Source: Oscillospiraceae bacterium
GTDB taxonomy: Bacteria; Bacillota; Clostridia; Oscillospirales; Acutalibacteraceae
Length of the DNA stretch: 64,000 nucleotides
Direction: 5' to 3'
Assembly: GCA_031266365.1 (NCBI GenBank)
Contig: JAISBE010000003.1
Span: 186,001-250,000, forward strand
Each line of letters begins with the position of its first letter. Position 1 is the stretch's first letter. Positions 35,068 to 43,305 of the stretch are shown here, piece after piece. The notes beneath the pieces are model-generated. The model was not told the origin of the DNA and did not search any database. It saw nothing but the letters and a program-made list of their open reading frames with translations. The position numbers and the translations under genes were made by a program.

Positions 35068-36328
35068 CTAGGTCCACTGGTAAAGGTTGAGGTAGCTGCC
35101 GATATTTGGCACATGGGTCATACCCTGGGGGCCATCTGCAGCCGGTCCGGCGTCAGGCAGAAATCCAAAATTAGTAGGCGGTACGCCGGGTTGAACAAAA
35201 GGAACCGGAGCCTGTCCATATAGGGTACGTGGATCATACCCTGGGCCATCTGCGGCTGGTCTGGCGCCAGCCGGAAATCCAAAATTAGTAGGAGGATATT
35301 CCTGGTAGGCTCGTACTGCATGCTCGGGAGGGCCGGGCCACATATCGACAGGGGAACCGGGGCTCCCAAATACTAGACGTTGTTGCGTATCTTCATCCGT
35401 AGCTGCCGCAGCGTATCGTCGCGGATCATACGCTGGGCCATCCGCGGCTGGCCTGGCGCCAGCCATAAATCCAAAATTAGTAGGAGGATATTCCTGGTAG
35501 GCTCGTACTGCATGCTCGGGAGGGCCGGGCCACATATCGACAGGGGAACCGGGGCTCCCAAATACTTGACTTTGTTGTGTATCTTCACCCGTAGCTGCCG
35601 CAGCGTATCGTCGCGGATCGTACATTGGGCCATCTGCGGCTGGCCTAGCGCCAGCCATAAATCCAAAATCAATAGGCGAATGCACCGGGCAGGCTCGTAC
35701 TGCATGTTCGGGAGGGCCGGGCCACATATCGACAGGGGAACCGGGGCTCCCAAATACTTGACTTTGTTGTGTATCTTCACCCGTAGAGTCGGCTTGTGGT
35801 GGCTGCGACATGCGCTCTGCTAGCTCTTTCGTAATATGCAGTGACCAGTGTCTCAGTTCAGCAAATGTCGATTCAGGCACGGCTAATCTCTCACAAAGGT
35901 CCTTGCGGTAGACCTTTGTATCGCAGGTAACTAGCCCTAATTTTGCTAAGTAACCGTTGATGGAAGATTTACTATAGCCTGTGGCTGTACGCATTGCATG
36001 GTTTTTAATGTAAACTGCTCCGTTGGGCAATTTAATTATGTACAGTAGCGTGTAAAGAGGTATTGGGCGCCCAAATTCATCAAGAACGCCTCTCTCTTGT
36101 ATTTCTTGGTTGAAGCTTTGGTGTATTTGAAATATGTAAGCAAATTTGCCCTTTCCTTCCCCTCTACCAGGCCTTAATGTCTCAGGATGCCATTTCCTGT
36201 TGCCTTGCATTTAATTCCGTCTGCACGAAGGGGTCAGCAAAAACTGTAACCACAAAACTGAGAAGCAAGGATGCGCTTAAAGTTAAACTCATTAGTAAGT
36301 TTTTAAATTTTAGGCGTTTAAATTTCAT
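35068..36328 (-). pseudogene. Secreted repeat protein, paralogue A; frameshift after the signal peptide
   Basis: ATG 36326-36328, behind GGAGGAAATATGC, encodes the shared signal peptide (MKFKRLKFKNLLMSL...) and reaches TGA at 36182-36184. A 380-codon frame starting at 36210 continues in another phase, with no ribosome site of its own. It contains the module shared by the three paralogues (GVLDEFGRPIP to LRHWSLH, residues about 40-128), then three 64-residue repeats (GEDTQQ, FGSPGSPVDMWPGPPE, ARPAADGP) and a partial 39-residue repeat. The long uneroded frame suggests a recent frameshift, slippage or phase variation. Function unknown; exported in the intact state. Confidence 0.6.
35215..35790 (-). 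repeat. Three tandem 192-bp coding repeats
   Basis: The marker CATATCGACAGGGGAACCGG occurs at 35341, 35533 and 35725, a period of exactly 192 bases (64 codons). The last unit diverges into a second repeat type. Units are nearly identical in DNA. Part of this repeat and the second type (PVPFAQPGVLPTNF) also occur in the paralogue at 37446-38318. Confidence 0.9.
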
Positions 36329-36545
36329 GCATATTTCCTCCAATTAATATATTGTTCGACTATTTTCGCAGTAGCGCTATATATTATTATACACTAAAAT
36401 ATTTAATATACAATAATGAAGAAGGAAACTTTTCGGTTTTTTAATTATATAATTTCAACTAAATTATGCTCGTGAAGCCTTAAAGGAGAGGTGATTTTTA
36501 ACATGCTCTGCGATTGAAAAATCAAGCTCCGTGTCGATGTCAATT
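36230..36545 (-). repeat. Duplicated unit 1: neuA 3' end, promoter and signal peptide
   Basis: This block matches 37080-37407 along most of its length and 38222-38520 more loosely. It holds the signal peptide codons, a promoter (TTGTAT, 16 bases, TATAAT at 36386-36413) and the last codons of neuA with an altered tail. It is a copy produced by tandem duplication. Confidence 0.85.
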
Positions 36546-36575
36546 AGCGCGGAACTATTATTGCAAAATTTTCAT

Positions 36576-37178
36576 TCAGTTGAAATCATCAAGGTCATAA
36601 GCAGGTTCCTGGGCTGGATTCCAGAGATGTTCGAGGTCTGCGCCAGGCCATTTAACAGGCATATATGTCGTTATGGCCATTGGCTTACGCACGGTCCATT
36701 TTGTTATTGGATCATTTGGGATATTAAACGCTATTGTTGCTTTTGCAAGGGCGTGAATGGGGAGATGTATAGATTCTTTGGTGTATCCTATTAATTTAAA
36801 AGCCTTGTTGACTGCAGCTTTAGAGGATTGTAAAAATCTGGCCAATCGATGGACGCTAACTAACAAAATTCCATCGCGCCATTCGATCAAGGGTACGATA
36901 TTCCAAGGACTTTCTAACCGTCCGTTTGCGTCGTAGACACCACCTCTTGCTATGATCTCGACGCATAAGATGGTGGTTAGATCTATTTGGGCACGAAAGC
37001 GTGGCGCCTTATGCTTTAGTATTTTCAATCCAAAATTGCATATTTTCTGTTGCCTTGCATTTAATTCCGCATGCACGAAGGGGTCAGCAAAAACTGTAAC
37101 CCCAAAACTGAGAAGCAAGGATGCGCTTAAAGTTAAACTCATTAGTAAGTTTTTAAATTTTAGGCGTTTAAATTTCAT
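36576..37178 (-). CDS. Secreted protein, paralogue B of the tandem family
   Basis: A 200-residue protein starting at ATG 37176-37178, eight bases after GGAGG. The signal peptide (LLMSLTLSASLLLSFG, cut near FADP) is shared with both neighbours. The mature part holds the family module: GGVYDANGRLESP, then HRLARFLQSSKAAVN, GYTKES, and KWTVR. It lacks the Pro-rich repeats. The SK-A-[IV]-N turn and following aromatic resemble a helix-turn-helix or the Parabasalia initiator-binding domain; this is a hypothesis. Expressed from the promoter within the duplicated block at 37236-37263. Confidence 0.7.
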   Translation of the reverse strand: MKFKRLKFKNLLMSLTLSASLLLSFGVTVFADPFVHAELNARQQKICNFGLKILKHKAPRFRAQIDLTTILCVEIIARGGVYDANGRLESPWNIVPLIEWRDGILLVSVHRLARFLQSSKAAVNKAFKLIGYTKESIHLPIHALAKATIAFNIPNDPITKWTVRKPMAITTYMPVKWPGADLEHLWNPAQEPAYDLDDFN

Positions 37179-37407
37179 GCATATTTCCTCCAATTAATGT
37201 ATTGCTCGACTATTTTCGCAATCGAACTATATATTATTATATGCTAAAATATTTAATATACAATAACGAAGAAGGAAACTTTTCGGTTCTTTAATTATAT
37301 AATTTTAACTAAATTACGTTCATGAAGCCCTAAAGGAGGGGGTGATTTTTAACATGCTCTGCGATTGAAAAATCAAGCTCCGTGTCGATGGCAACCAACA
37401 CGGAGCT
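37080..37407 (-). repeat. Duplicated unit 2: neuA 3' end, promoter and signal peptide
   Basis: Near-identical to 36230-36545. Contains the promoter TTGTAT (37258-37263), 16 bases, TATAAT (37236-37241). The neuA-derived end forms a perfect 10-bp hairpin with its new neighbour: AGCTCCGTGT (37376-37385) and ACACGGAGCT (37398-37407), followed on the minus strand by TGATTTTTC. Confidence 0.85.
37376..37407 (-). terminator. Terminator-like hairpin made in part from neuA sequence
   Basis: Perfect 10-bp stem, 12-base loop, and U-rich tail on the minus strand, 40 bases after the stop of paralogue C. One arm is the copied neuA codons for DTEL. A degenerate version stands at 36522-36555. Confidence 0.55.
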
Positions 37408-37445
37408 ATTATTGCAAAATTTTTATTCAGCGGTGCTATTAAAAA

Positions 37446-38318
37446 TCACAAGGTAAACTCAAAGTCAAAGGGATCTAACTTCCCAAAGTCCCAGTTATCA
37501 GCTTCAGCTGGCGGTTGATCGACAGGAGAGCCAGGGCTCCCAAATACTTGATGCTGTTGCATATCTTCACCCGTAGCTGCCGCAGCGTATCGTTGTGGAT
37601 CATACTCTGGGCCATCTGCGGCCGGTCCAGCGTCAGGCAGAAATTCAAAATTAGTAGGCAGTACACCGGGTTGAGCAAAAGGAACCGGAGCCTGTCCATA
37701 TAGGGTACGTGGATCGTACCCAGGGCCATCTGCGGCTGGTCCGGAGCCAGGCAGAAATCCAAAATTAGTAGGCAGTACGCCGGGTTGAGCAAAAGGAACC
37801 GGAGCCTGTCCATGTAGGGTACGTGGATCGTATAGCGTGCGAACCTGCCAGTGCCGTAAATATTCGTGCGAAAGACGGCGTATTCCTAATAATCTGCACA
37901 ACACCGCCTCATAGTCGCCATACACACTTATAGAAAAATAACGTAATCTAGCGAAGTTACCGTTTATAGCTGATTTACAGCAGTTTAAAGCTTTACTCGC
38001 TCTGTGTGTATGCCAAAAAAATCCAGCCCTAAATGGCACACAGAACGCTAGTCGATGGAAAGGTATAACTTCCCCATTGGGACCATAAACACCGTCTTTT
38101 ATTGTGGCATGAACCTGGGGTAACTCTTCCAGCATTTGTCGAAAATGTTCGTCACGCTTGTTTCTGCCAGCTCGTTTACTTAAGTTATAAAATAATTTTT
38201 GGTAGACAGGATATAGGAGAGGGTCAGCAAAAACTGGAGCCTCAAAACTGAAAAGAATGGATGCGCTTAAAGTTAAACTCATTAGTAAGTTTTTAAATTT
38301 GAGGCGTTTAAATTTCAT
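37446..38318 (-). CDS. Secreted repeat protein, paralogue C of the tandem family
   Basis: A 290-residue protein with the shared signal peptide (MKFKRLKFKNLLMSLTLSAS) and start at ATG 38316-38318. The module runs from GVYGPNGEVIPFHRL through HRASKALNCCKSAINGNF to LRHWQVR (about residues 75-160). The C-terminal half has two 39-residue units (YDPRTL, GQAPVPFAQPG, LPTNFGFLP, GPAADGP) and a shortened copy of the 64-residue unit of paralogue A, ending in an acidic tail. The composition is G+C rich. Function unknown; the repeats look like an extended surface or linker region. Confidence 0.72.
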   Translation of the reverse strand: MKFKRLKFKNLLMSLTLSASILFSFEAPVFADPLLYPVYQKLFYNLSKRAGRNKRDEHFRQMLEELPQVHATIKDGVYGPNGEVIPFHRLAFCVPFRAGFFWHTHRASKALNCCKSAINGNFARLRYFSISVYGDYEAVLCRLLGIRRLSHEYLRHWQVRTLYDPRTLHGQAPVPFAQPGVLPTNFGFLPGSGPAADGPGYDPRTLYGQAPVPFAQPGVLPTNFEFLPDAGPAADGPEYDPQRYAAAATGEDMQQHQVFGSPGSPVDQPPAEADNWDFGKLDPFDFEFTL

Positions 38319-38520
38319 GTATATTTCCTCCAATTATAATATATTATTCAATTATTTCAGATATATAACTTTATTATATGCTGAAATATATGATACATAT
38401 ATAATAAAAAGGAAATTTTTTTTAATGATAGAAATTTATTTAACTAAATTACGCTCGTAAAGCCCAGAAGGCGTGTTGATTTTTAACGTGCTCTGCGATT
38501 GAAAAATCAAGCTCCGTGTC
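38222..38520 (-). repeat. Parental unit: neuA 3' end, promoter and signal peptide
   Basis: Here the neuA codons are part of the intact gene (38449 onward). The block is the likely source of units at 36230-36545 and 37080-37407, as only here does it continue into full neuA. Confidence 0.8.
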
Positions 38521-39159
38521 GATGTCAATTGACCTACTCTGTGGCATAATATAGGCTTTGCTATTTTTGCCATAAAAATCTCTATGTTTAAGATAATTTT
38601 CACATTCGCATAAATATAAAGCTCCGTTGATGCGATACGATTTTTTTAATTCTTGCCTGTTGGCAATATTTGGCAGAAAATTGTGTAAACTTAAATCAGG
38701 AGGCAATTTATTGCAATACTCAACTGGATATTCAGTTTCACAAACACTCACAACGGAGGTCAATTGCTCGTTAATCAAAAAATTGGCAGCTTCTTTGATA
38801 TCTTCGGCGGTCCGCAATGGGGAAGTGGGCTGCAATAAGACGAAGTAATCAAAAGTTTTTCCGATTTTCTTCAAGCTTTCAATCGCATGTATGATGTATT
38901 CATCGGCTGGAGAGTTATCTTTTGCAATTTCTTTAGGGCGCAAAAAGGGCACATTTATTCCGCATTTCTTAGCCATTTTAGCATAATTTTCGTTATCTGT
39001 AGATAAAAAAATATAATCAAATATTCCGCTTTCCTTTGCAGGTTCAATGGAATGCTCGATTAAAGGTTTTCCGCAAAAAGGTTTGATATTTTTATCTTTA
39101 ACCTCTTGGGAACCACTCCTAGCTGGTATGATTGCTAAGAACTTTTTTCCTTTATACAT
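38449..39159 (-). CDS. neuA: CMP-sialic/legionaminic acid synthetase
   Basis: The 236-residue product has the nucleotide-binding IIPARSGSQEVKDKN, LSTDNENYAK, LLQPTSPLR and the metal-binding RSIDIDTELDF, the hallmarks of CMP-nonulosonate synthetases. It activates a nine-carbon acidic sugar with CTP. It is the third gene of neuB-neuC-neuA, 25 bases after neuC. Whether the sugar is Neu5Ac or legionaminic acid cannot be settled from sequence. Its 3' end has been copied twice downstream. Confidence 0.9.
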   Translation of the reverse strand: MYKGKKFLAIIPARSGSQEVKDKNIKPFCGKPLIEHSIEPAKESGIFDYIFLSTDNENYAKMAKKCGINVPFLRPKEIAKDNSPADEYIIHAIESLKKIGKTFDYFVLLQPTSPLRTAEDIKEAANFLINEQLTSVVSVCETEYPVEYCNKLPPDLSLHNFLPNIANRQELKKSYRINGALYLCECENYLKHRDFYGKNSKAYIMPQSRSIDIDTELDFSIAEHVKNQHAFWALRA

Positions 39160-39184
39160 AAAATTCCTCTTTCTTCAACTTTTA

Positions 39185-40414
39185 TTAAAATTTAATATCC
39201 CAGAACTTTTTTTTCAAATCTATTTTATTGCTAAACAAAAAATCTTTTATCACAGATATAATCTTTTCAGAGGTATTTCCGCCTCCGTAAGGGTTTATCG
39301 CCCCTTTTATACTATCTCTAAAATCTTTACTCATAGCCCTTTTCATCGCTTTTAATATGTCGTCAAAATTAGGGTTGCAGTCCAGGGTTGTTTTTGCCCG
39401 CACCCTGCCTTTTTGCCTATCTCCTATATTAACTGTTGGGACACCAAAACTCGGGGCCTCCCAAATTCCACTGGATGAATTTCCTAAAACCATAGCGCAA
39501 TATTTCATCGCGCTGAGATAATTGAGCTCTCCCATATTTTCAAAGGCTGTGCATTTTTCTGGATTGTTATTGGCATATTCATCGATGAGCCTGTTTATTA
39601 CACGCCAGCCCTTATCTGCGTTTGATTTAGTAAAAATTACATTTATATCCATCAGGTCGATCGCTTTTAATAGTTCTTTAAACTGCAATTTTGCGCTTTC
39701 AAGTTCCAGAGTTACGGGATGAAACGTCACTAAGGCGTAAGGATCGTCGAACGAAAATTTAAGCTTTCGTTCAGCTCTTTCATTGCAGGTTTTAACATGG
39801 TAGTTTTTATCTGCCTTGCATTCATTTAATGTATTTTCTAGCTCCTGTTTTGATAGCAATTTTTGGCAAAAAATATTTTCAAGCCCAAGCTCCCCAAAGG
39901 CAAAAACTCTTTCCGGCGATTCACCTAACTGTATTACGCGTTTTCTATATTCTTCATTGGCCGTAAAGTGCAAATAGCTCAATTTGGTTATGGCGTGTCG
40001 AATGCTGTCATCAATTGCCCCTTCAGTGATTTCCCCGCCACTTATATGGGCAATTGGTATCATCTCATTCATTGCGGCAGAACAAATTGGAAGGAGTTCA
40101 TAGCGATCTCCTAATAAAATGAGCATATCTGGTTTATTTTCACAAAAATAATCCGCAAAACCTATCAAAGCCAAACCCATAGATTTACTAATTCCTGCTC
40201 CAGTATCTGACGACAAAAGCATATCGATTTTTCTATCGATTTTAAAGCCGTCTTTCTCTATTGTTCGGTAAGTAAACCCGAACTCTCCGGATAAATGAGA
40301 GCCTGTGGCAATTAATTTTAGGTCTAACTTTTCATCTTGACGTATTTTACTTAAAAGCGGATAAAGCGGCCCGTATTCTGATCTTGCGGCGGTTACTACG
40401 CAGATATTTTTCAT
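39185..40414 (-). CDS. neuC: UDP-N-acetylglucosamine 2-epimerase (hydrolysing), NeuC/LegG type
   Basis: The 409-residue product releases ManNAc (or the diacetyl analogue) from a UDP sugar. Motifs: VVTAARSEYGPLYPLL at the N-terminus, LLGDRYELLP, HISGGEITEGAIDDSIRHA and the UDP-binding GNSSSGIWEAPSFGVPTVNIGDRQ. An insertion around residues 180-215 makes it somewhat longer than usual. It overlaps neuB by four bases. Confidence 0.9.
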   Translation of the reverse strand: MKNICVVTAARSEYGPLYPLLSKIRQDEKLDLKLIATGSHLSGEFGFTYRTIEKDGFKIDRKIDMLLSSDTGAGISKSMGLALIGFADYFCENKPDMLILLGDRYELLPICSAAMNEMIPIAHISGGEITEGAIDDSIRHAITKLSYLHFTANEEYRKRVIQLGESPERVFAFGELGLENIFCQKLLSKQELENTLNECKADKNYHVKTCNERAERKLKFSFDDPYALVTFHPVTLELESAKLQFKELLKAIDLMDINVIFTKSNADKGWRVINRLIDEYANNNPEKCTAFENMGELNYLSAMKYCAMVLGNSSSGIWEAPSFGVPTVNIGDRQKGRVRAKTTLDCNPNFDDILKAMKRAMSKDFRDSIKGAINPYGGGNTSEKIISVIKDFLFSNKIDLKKKFWDIKF

Positions 40415-41409
40415 ATTTCTATCAACTCGTCTTCATCAAAATTTCTTTTCGCCACTTTTCCTAGAATTTCAAACCACCTCATAGGGCTTAGTCCTGTTCC
40501 TGGCCTTTTTGCGCCGATATTGCTCTCGTTGAAAATTTCCCCTTTTTCAATTGCTTTTGTTGCCACAATACTTTTTCGGGCGACCGCTATATTTTTTTGC
40601 TCTGATTTGCTAATTTTTTTGTGTTTTGATCCCAAAGCTTTTTCAATATCCCTTATACTATGAACCATTTCTTCCAAATCGCCGGGCTCCAAGCTAGCTA
40701 TGTGATCGGGGCCTTCCATCGTTTTATTGCAGGTAAAATGTTTTTCTATCATACTTGCTCCCAAAGCAACAGCGGCGATTGGCACGGAAATGCCAAGAGT
40801 GTGGTCAGAGTAACCGATGGGGCAGGAAAAATTTTCTCCTAAAGCAACCATGGCACGCAAATTAACATCTTCCATAGGTGTTGGATATTCTGTGTTGCAA
40901 TGGAGTAAGGTGATTTGGCATTTATTATACTTTCGAATAACCTTAAATGCTTCTTCAATATCGGAAATTTCGCACATACCGGTTGAAAGAGCAATAGGTT
41001 TATTCTGTTTTGCAACTTCTATGAGATACGGCAAATTTGTTATCTCTCCAGAAGGAATTTTCCAAAGAGGTAGATCAATTTTTGATAAAAAATTTACGCT
41101 TTCGAGGTCAAATGCGGTGGATAGAAAAATGATATCCTTTTTTTTGCAGTAATTTGCGAGTTCTAAAAACTGCGAATAAGAAAATTCCAGCTTTTTTATC
41201 ATATCAAACTGACTTTCTTCACTTTTAGTTGTTTGTTTTTGATAATCGGCCTTTTGCGCCGTTTTAGAGACTTCATTTTCGGTTTTGAACGTCTGGAATT
41301 TAACCGCATCGGCTCCGGCAATTTTTGCGATGTCGATCAACTTTTTTGCCAAATATAGGTTGCCATTATGATTGACGCCAGCTTCTGCTATTATAAAAAT
41401 TTTACCCAT
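40411..41409 (-). CDS. neuB: N-acetylneuraminate/legionaminate synthase
   Basis: NeuB condenses phosphoenolpyruvate with the six-carbon sugar to give the nonulosonic acid. The 332 residues show IIAEAGVNHNGNL, the TIM-barrel FQTF and HCNTEYPTP motifs, GYSDHTLGI and the C-terminal SAF (antifreeze-like) domain (ARKSIVATKAIEKGE). I chose ATG 41409, nine bases after GAGG, because it gives the family start MGKIFIIAEAG. First gene of the operon. Confidence 0.92.
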   Translation of the reverse strand: MGKIFIIAEAGVNHNGNLYLAKKLIDIAKIAGADAVKFQTFKTENEVSKTAQKADYQKQTTKSEESQFDMIKKLEFSYSQFLELANYCKKKDIIFLSTAFDLESVNFLSKIDLPLWKIPSGEITNLPYLIEVAKQNKPIALSTGMCEISDIEEAFKVIRKYNKCQITLLHCNTEYPTPMEDVNLRAMVALGENFSCPIGYSDHTLGISVPIAAVALGASMIEKHFTCNKTMEGPDHIASLEPGDLEEMVHSIRDIEKALGSKHKKISKSEQKNIAVARKSIVATKAIEKGEIFNESNIGAKRPGTGLSPMRWFEILGKVAKRNFDEDELIEI

Positions 41410-41492
41410 AAAAATTGACCTCATTTTTGCTAAAATAGCATTGTAATTCAATGAATAAACGATACCTAGTTACAACAAAAAATTATAATAAG

Positions 41493-41521
41493 AGCGGCAT
41501 CACTCCAGAGCGATTACCGCT
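41493..41521 (-). terminator. Terminator of the secreted protein gene 41582-43090
   Basis: AGCGG (41493-41497) and CCGCT (41517-41521) with inner pairs ATC/GAT and CTC/GAG form a stem followed on the minus strand by TTATTATAAT. Confidence 0.55.
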
Positions 41522-41581
41522 TTATTAGCTATATTATAGCATGAATAACGTCTTTATGCAATTTTAGGGTAGTCGTAACTT

Positions 41582-43090
41582 TCACGCCTTGTTCCATGGC
41601 ATGTTTTTTGTGCTGCCCCGGCTGACGAGTTTGGGGCGGCCGCGCTCAGGTAGTGTCTGGTTAACCCCGCCAAGATGTACATTGAGTCGAGACATGTGTG
41701 CATCAATCCCCGCGAGTAGTTCCGAGCATTCCTGCTGCGCCGCGGGTGGCAGTGCGCCCACGCCTGTGGGGGCGATCTCCGTCAGGCGAGTCCAAGCGGA
41801 TTCAGGACCTTGCAAATCCAGCCCGGTAAATTCAGCCGATAGCTTCGGTATCTTGATCATCTTGTACGAGCATTCTCTCTGCTTGTCGCGGGTACGTGGA
41901 TTATCTTGTTCGTCTGGTAGAAGTATAGAAAGCTTCTCGTGCCATGCACGTTCTGTCTCGAGTGATGTAGCCAGTTTTGTTGCAGCGTCAGATGCTTCTT
42001 GCGCTATGCGCGCGCATTCGCGGTAGAATAGGGGCCGCTTTGGATGTTCCCGGGCGATTTTGTAGCTCCGGCAGCAGTTTTGGGCGATTTTGAAGGCCTT
42101 TTCTCGTGCCTTTACAGCATTCTGTGCCTCATCCCACACTGCCGTACTTGCATTTGCTCTTTGTGCGTAGATATCATGCACCGCTTTATGATACCTCGCT
42201 ATAGCCGCTTCTCCCTCGGCGGGCGTTAATCTAACAGCGCCTGTTTCATAGTTCCAAAGCCAATATGATGCGCAGTTATGGTGATCGTAAAATGAATCAT
42301 CACTGGCTGGAAATTGAACCAAACCCGAGTGTGCAAGCCGGTAAGTTTCGATTTCGATGAGGACACCCCCGACCTCTTTTATAACAGCTGTATTTAAAGT
42401 AGTCAAGCCGGTATCACAGCAGCCATTCTCGTCTAGGTCCACGATAGTAACGCTCGCTTGTGATCGATGTCTCGGACCAGGTTCGTCGGCAGGGAGTCCG
42501 TATATAGATATCCACGATTTTAGCCGTGCGGTTGCGGGATCGTCACCTAGCCAGGTTCCGCGCGTCCAGGTTTTGCATAAATTGGCCACTGCGGGCATAA
42601 ATGAATTAGGAGTGGGAACAACATTAACGATATAATGACCATTGACCAGCTTCATGCTTACGGTATTTCGCGATGTCATGTCCGAAGTGCCGAAGAATCT
42701 GTAGAGCACCTCTTCCGGGTTATCTGGACTATACCATTTAGCTAAGACGACTTCGTGTCCAGCCACAGGCGGGCACTGCTCTGATGTTTCAGTCGGTACG
42801 GCCGCGAAGGTTTTCGTAAACAGTAATTCCAGGCCGTCTTCTGGGGGTGAGTTTGGATCTTCCGCTATTTTGAAAAGTTTGGCGGGGCTCGTTATGCTGA
42901 AAACTTCTAAGGTTCCTGCATTCTTATGTCGGTAGTAAAATTGAAAGCCAAGATTCGGGCCTGAACTCGTGCTGGCGCCGACGTATCCGCGGTCGTCGCA
43001 CCAATTTGCCTGGACCGGTGAATTAAGGAGCGCTGCGGCGCCGGATAGCGCCATGCTAAATGCCAAAATAGTTGATTTAAATTTTTTCAT
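41582..43090 (-). CDS. Large secreted protein of unknown function
   Basis: The 502-residue product has a signal peptide of the type used by several secreted proteins here (MKKFKSTILAFSMALSGAA, cut near VQA). The N-terminal half is beta-rich with several Cys; residues 290-370 are Ala-rich and helical with coiled-coil character (ARAN to TSLETERAWHEKL). I recognise no enzyme motif. The gene is markedly G+C rich compared with neuB and the FemAB-like gene on either side, which suggests a distinct origin or codon selection. Ribosome site AAAGGAAG. Confidence 0.72.
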   Translation of the reverse strand: MKKFKSTILAFSMALSGAAALLNSPVQANWCDDRGYVGASTSSGPNLGFQFYYRHKNAGTLEVFSITSPAKLFKIAEDPNSPPEDGLELLFTKTFAAVPTETSEQCPPVAGHEVVLAKWYSPDNPEEVLYRFFGTSDMTSRNTVSMKLVNGHYIVNVVPTPNSFMPAVANLCKTWTRGTWLGDDPATARLKSWISIYGLPADEPGPRHRSQASVTIVDLDENGCCDTGLTTLNTAVIKEVGGVLIEIETYRLAHSGLVQFPASDDSFYDHHNCASYWLWNYETGAVRLTPAEGEAAIARYHKAVHDIYAQRANASTAVWDEAQNAVKAREKAFKIAQNCCRSYKIAREHPKRPLFYRECARIAQEASDAATKLATSLETERAWHEKLSILLPDEQDNPRTRDKQRECSYKMIKIPKLSAEFTGLDLQGPESAWTRLTEIAPTGVGALPPAAQQECSELLAGIDAHMSRLNVHLGGVNQTLPERGRPKLVSRGSTKNMPWNKA

Positions 43091-43305
43091 ATGAAGATTA
43101 CTTCCTTTCGTTTTCGATTTCTACTTTACCAATTAATCACTGCAGCTGCAATACATGGTCAAAATTAATCGAATATTGTTTAGTATATATTAATATTTTA
43201 TCAGTAAAAAGTATATTGTTAATAAAAAATAACAAAAACAGAAAAAATTTCTGAATTTTGTTATTATGCACAATATAGATATAAATTTATATAATTTTTG
43301 TTGTT

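Noticed and set aside
35373..35823. Long open frames in other phases and on the plus strand across the 192-bp repeats
   Set aside because: They exist because the repeat is G+C rich and its length is a multiple of three. They lack ribosome sites and their encoded sequence (Arg/Ser/Cys-rich) is a mirror of the real frame.
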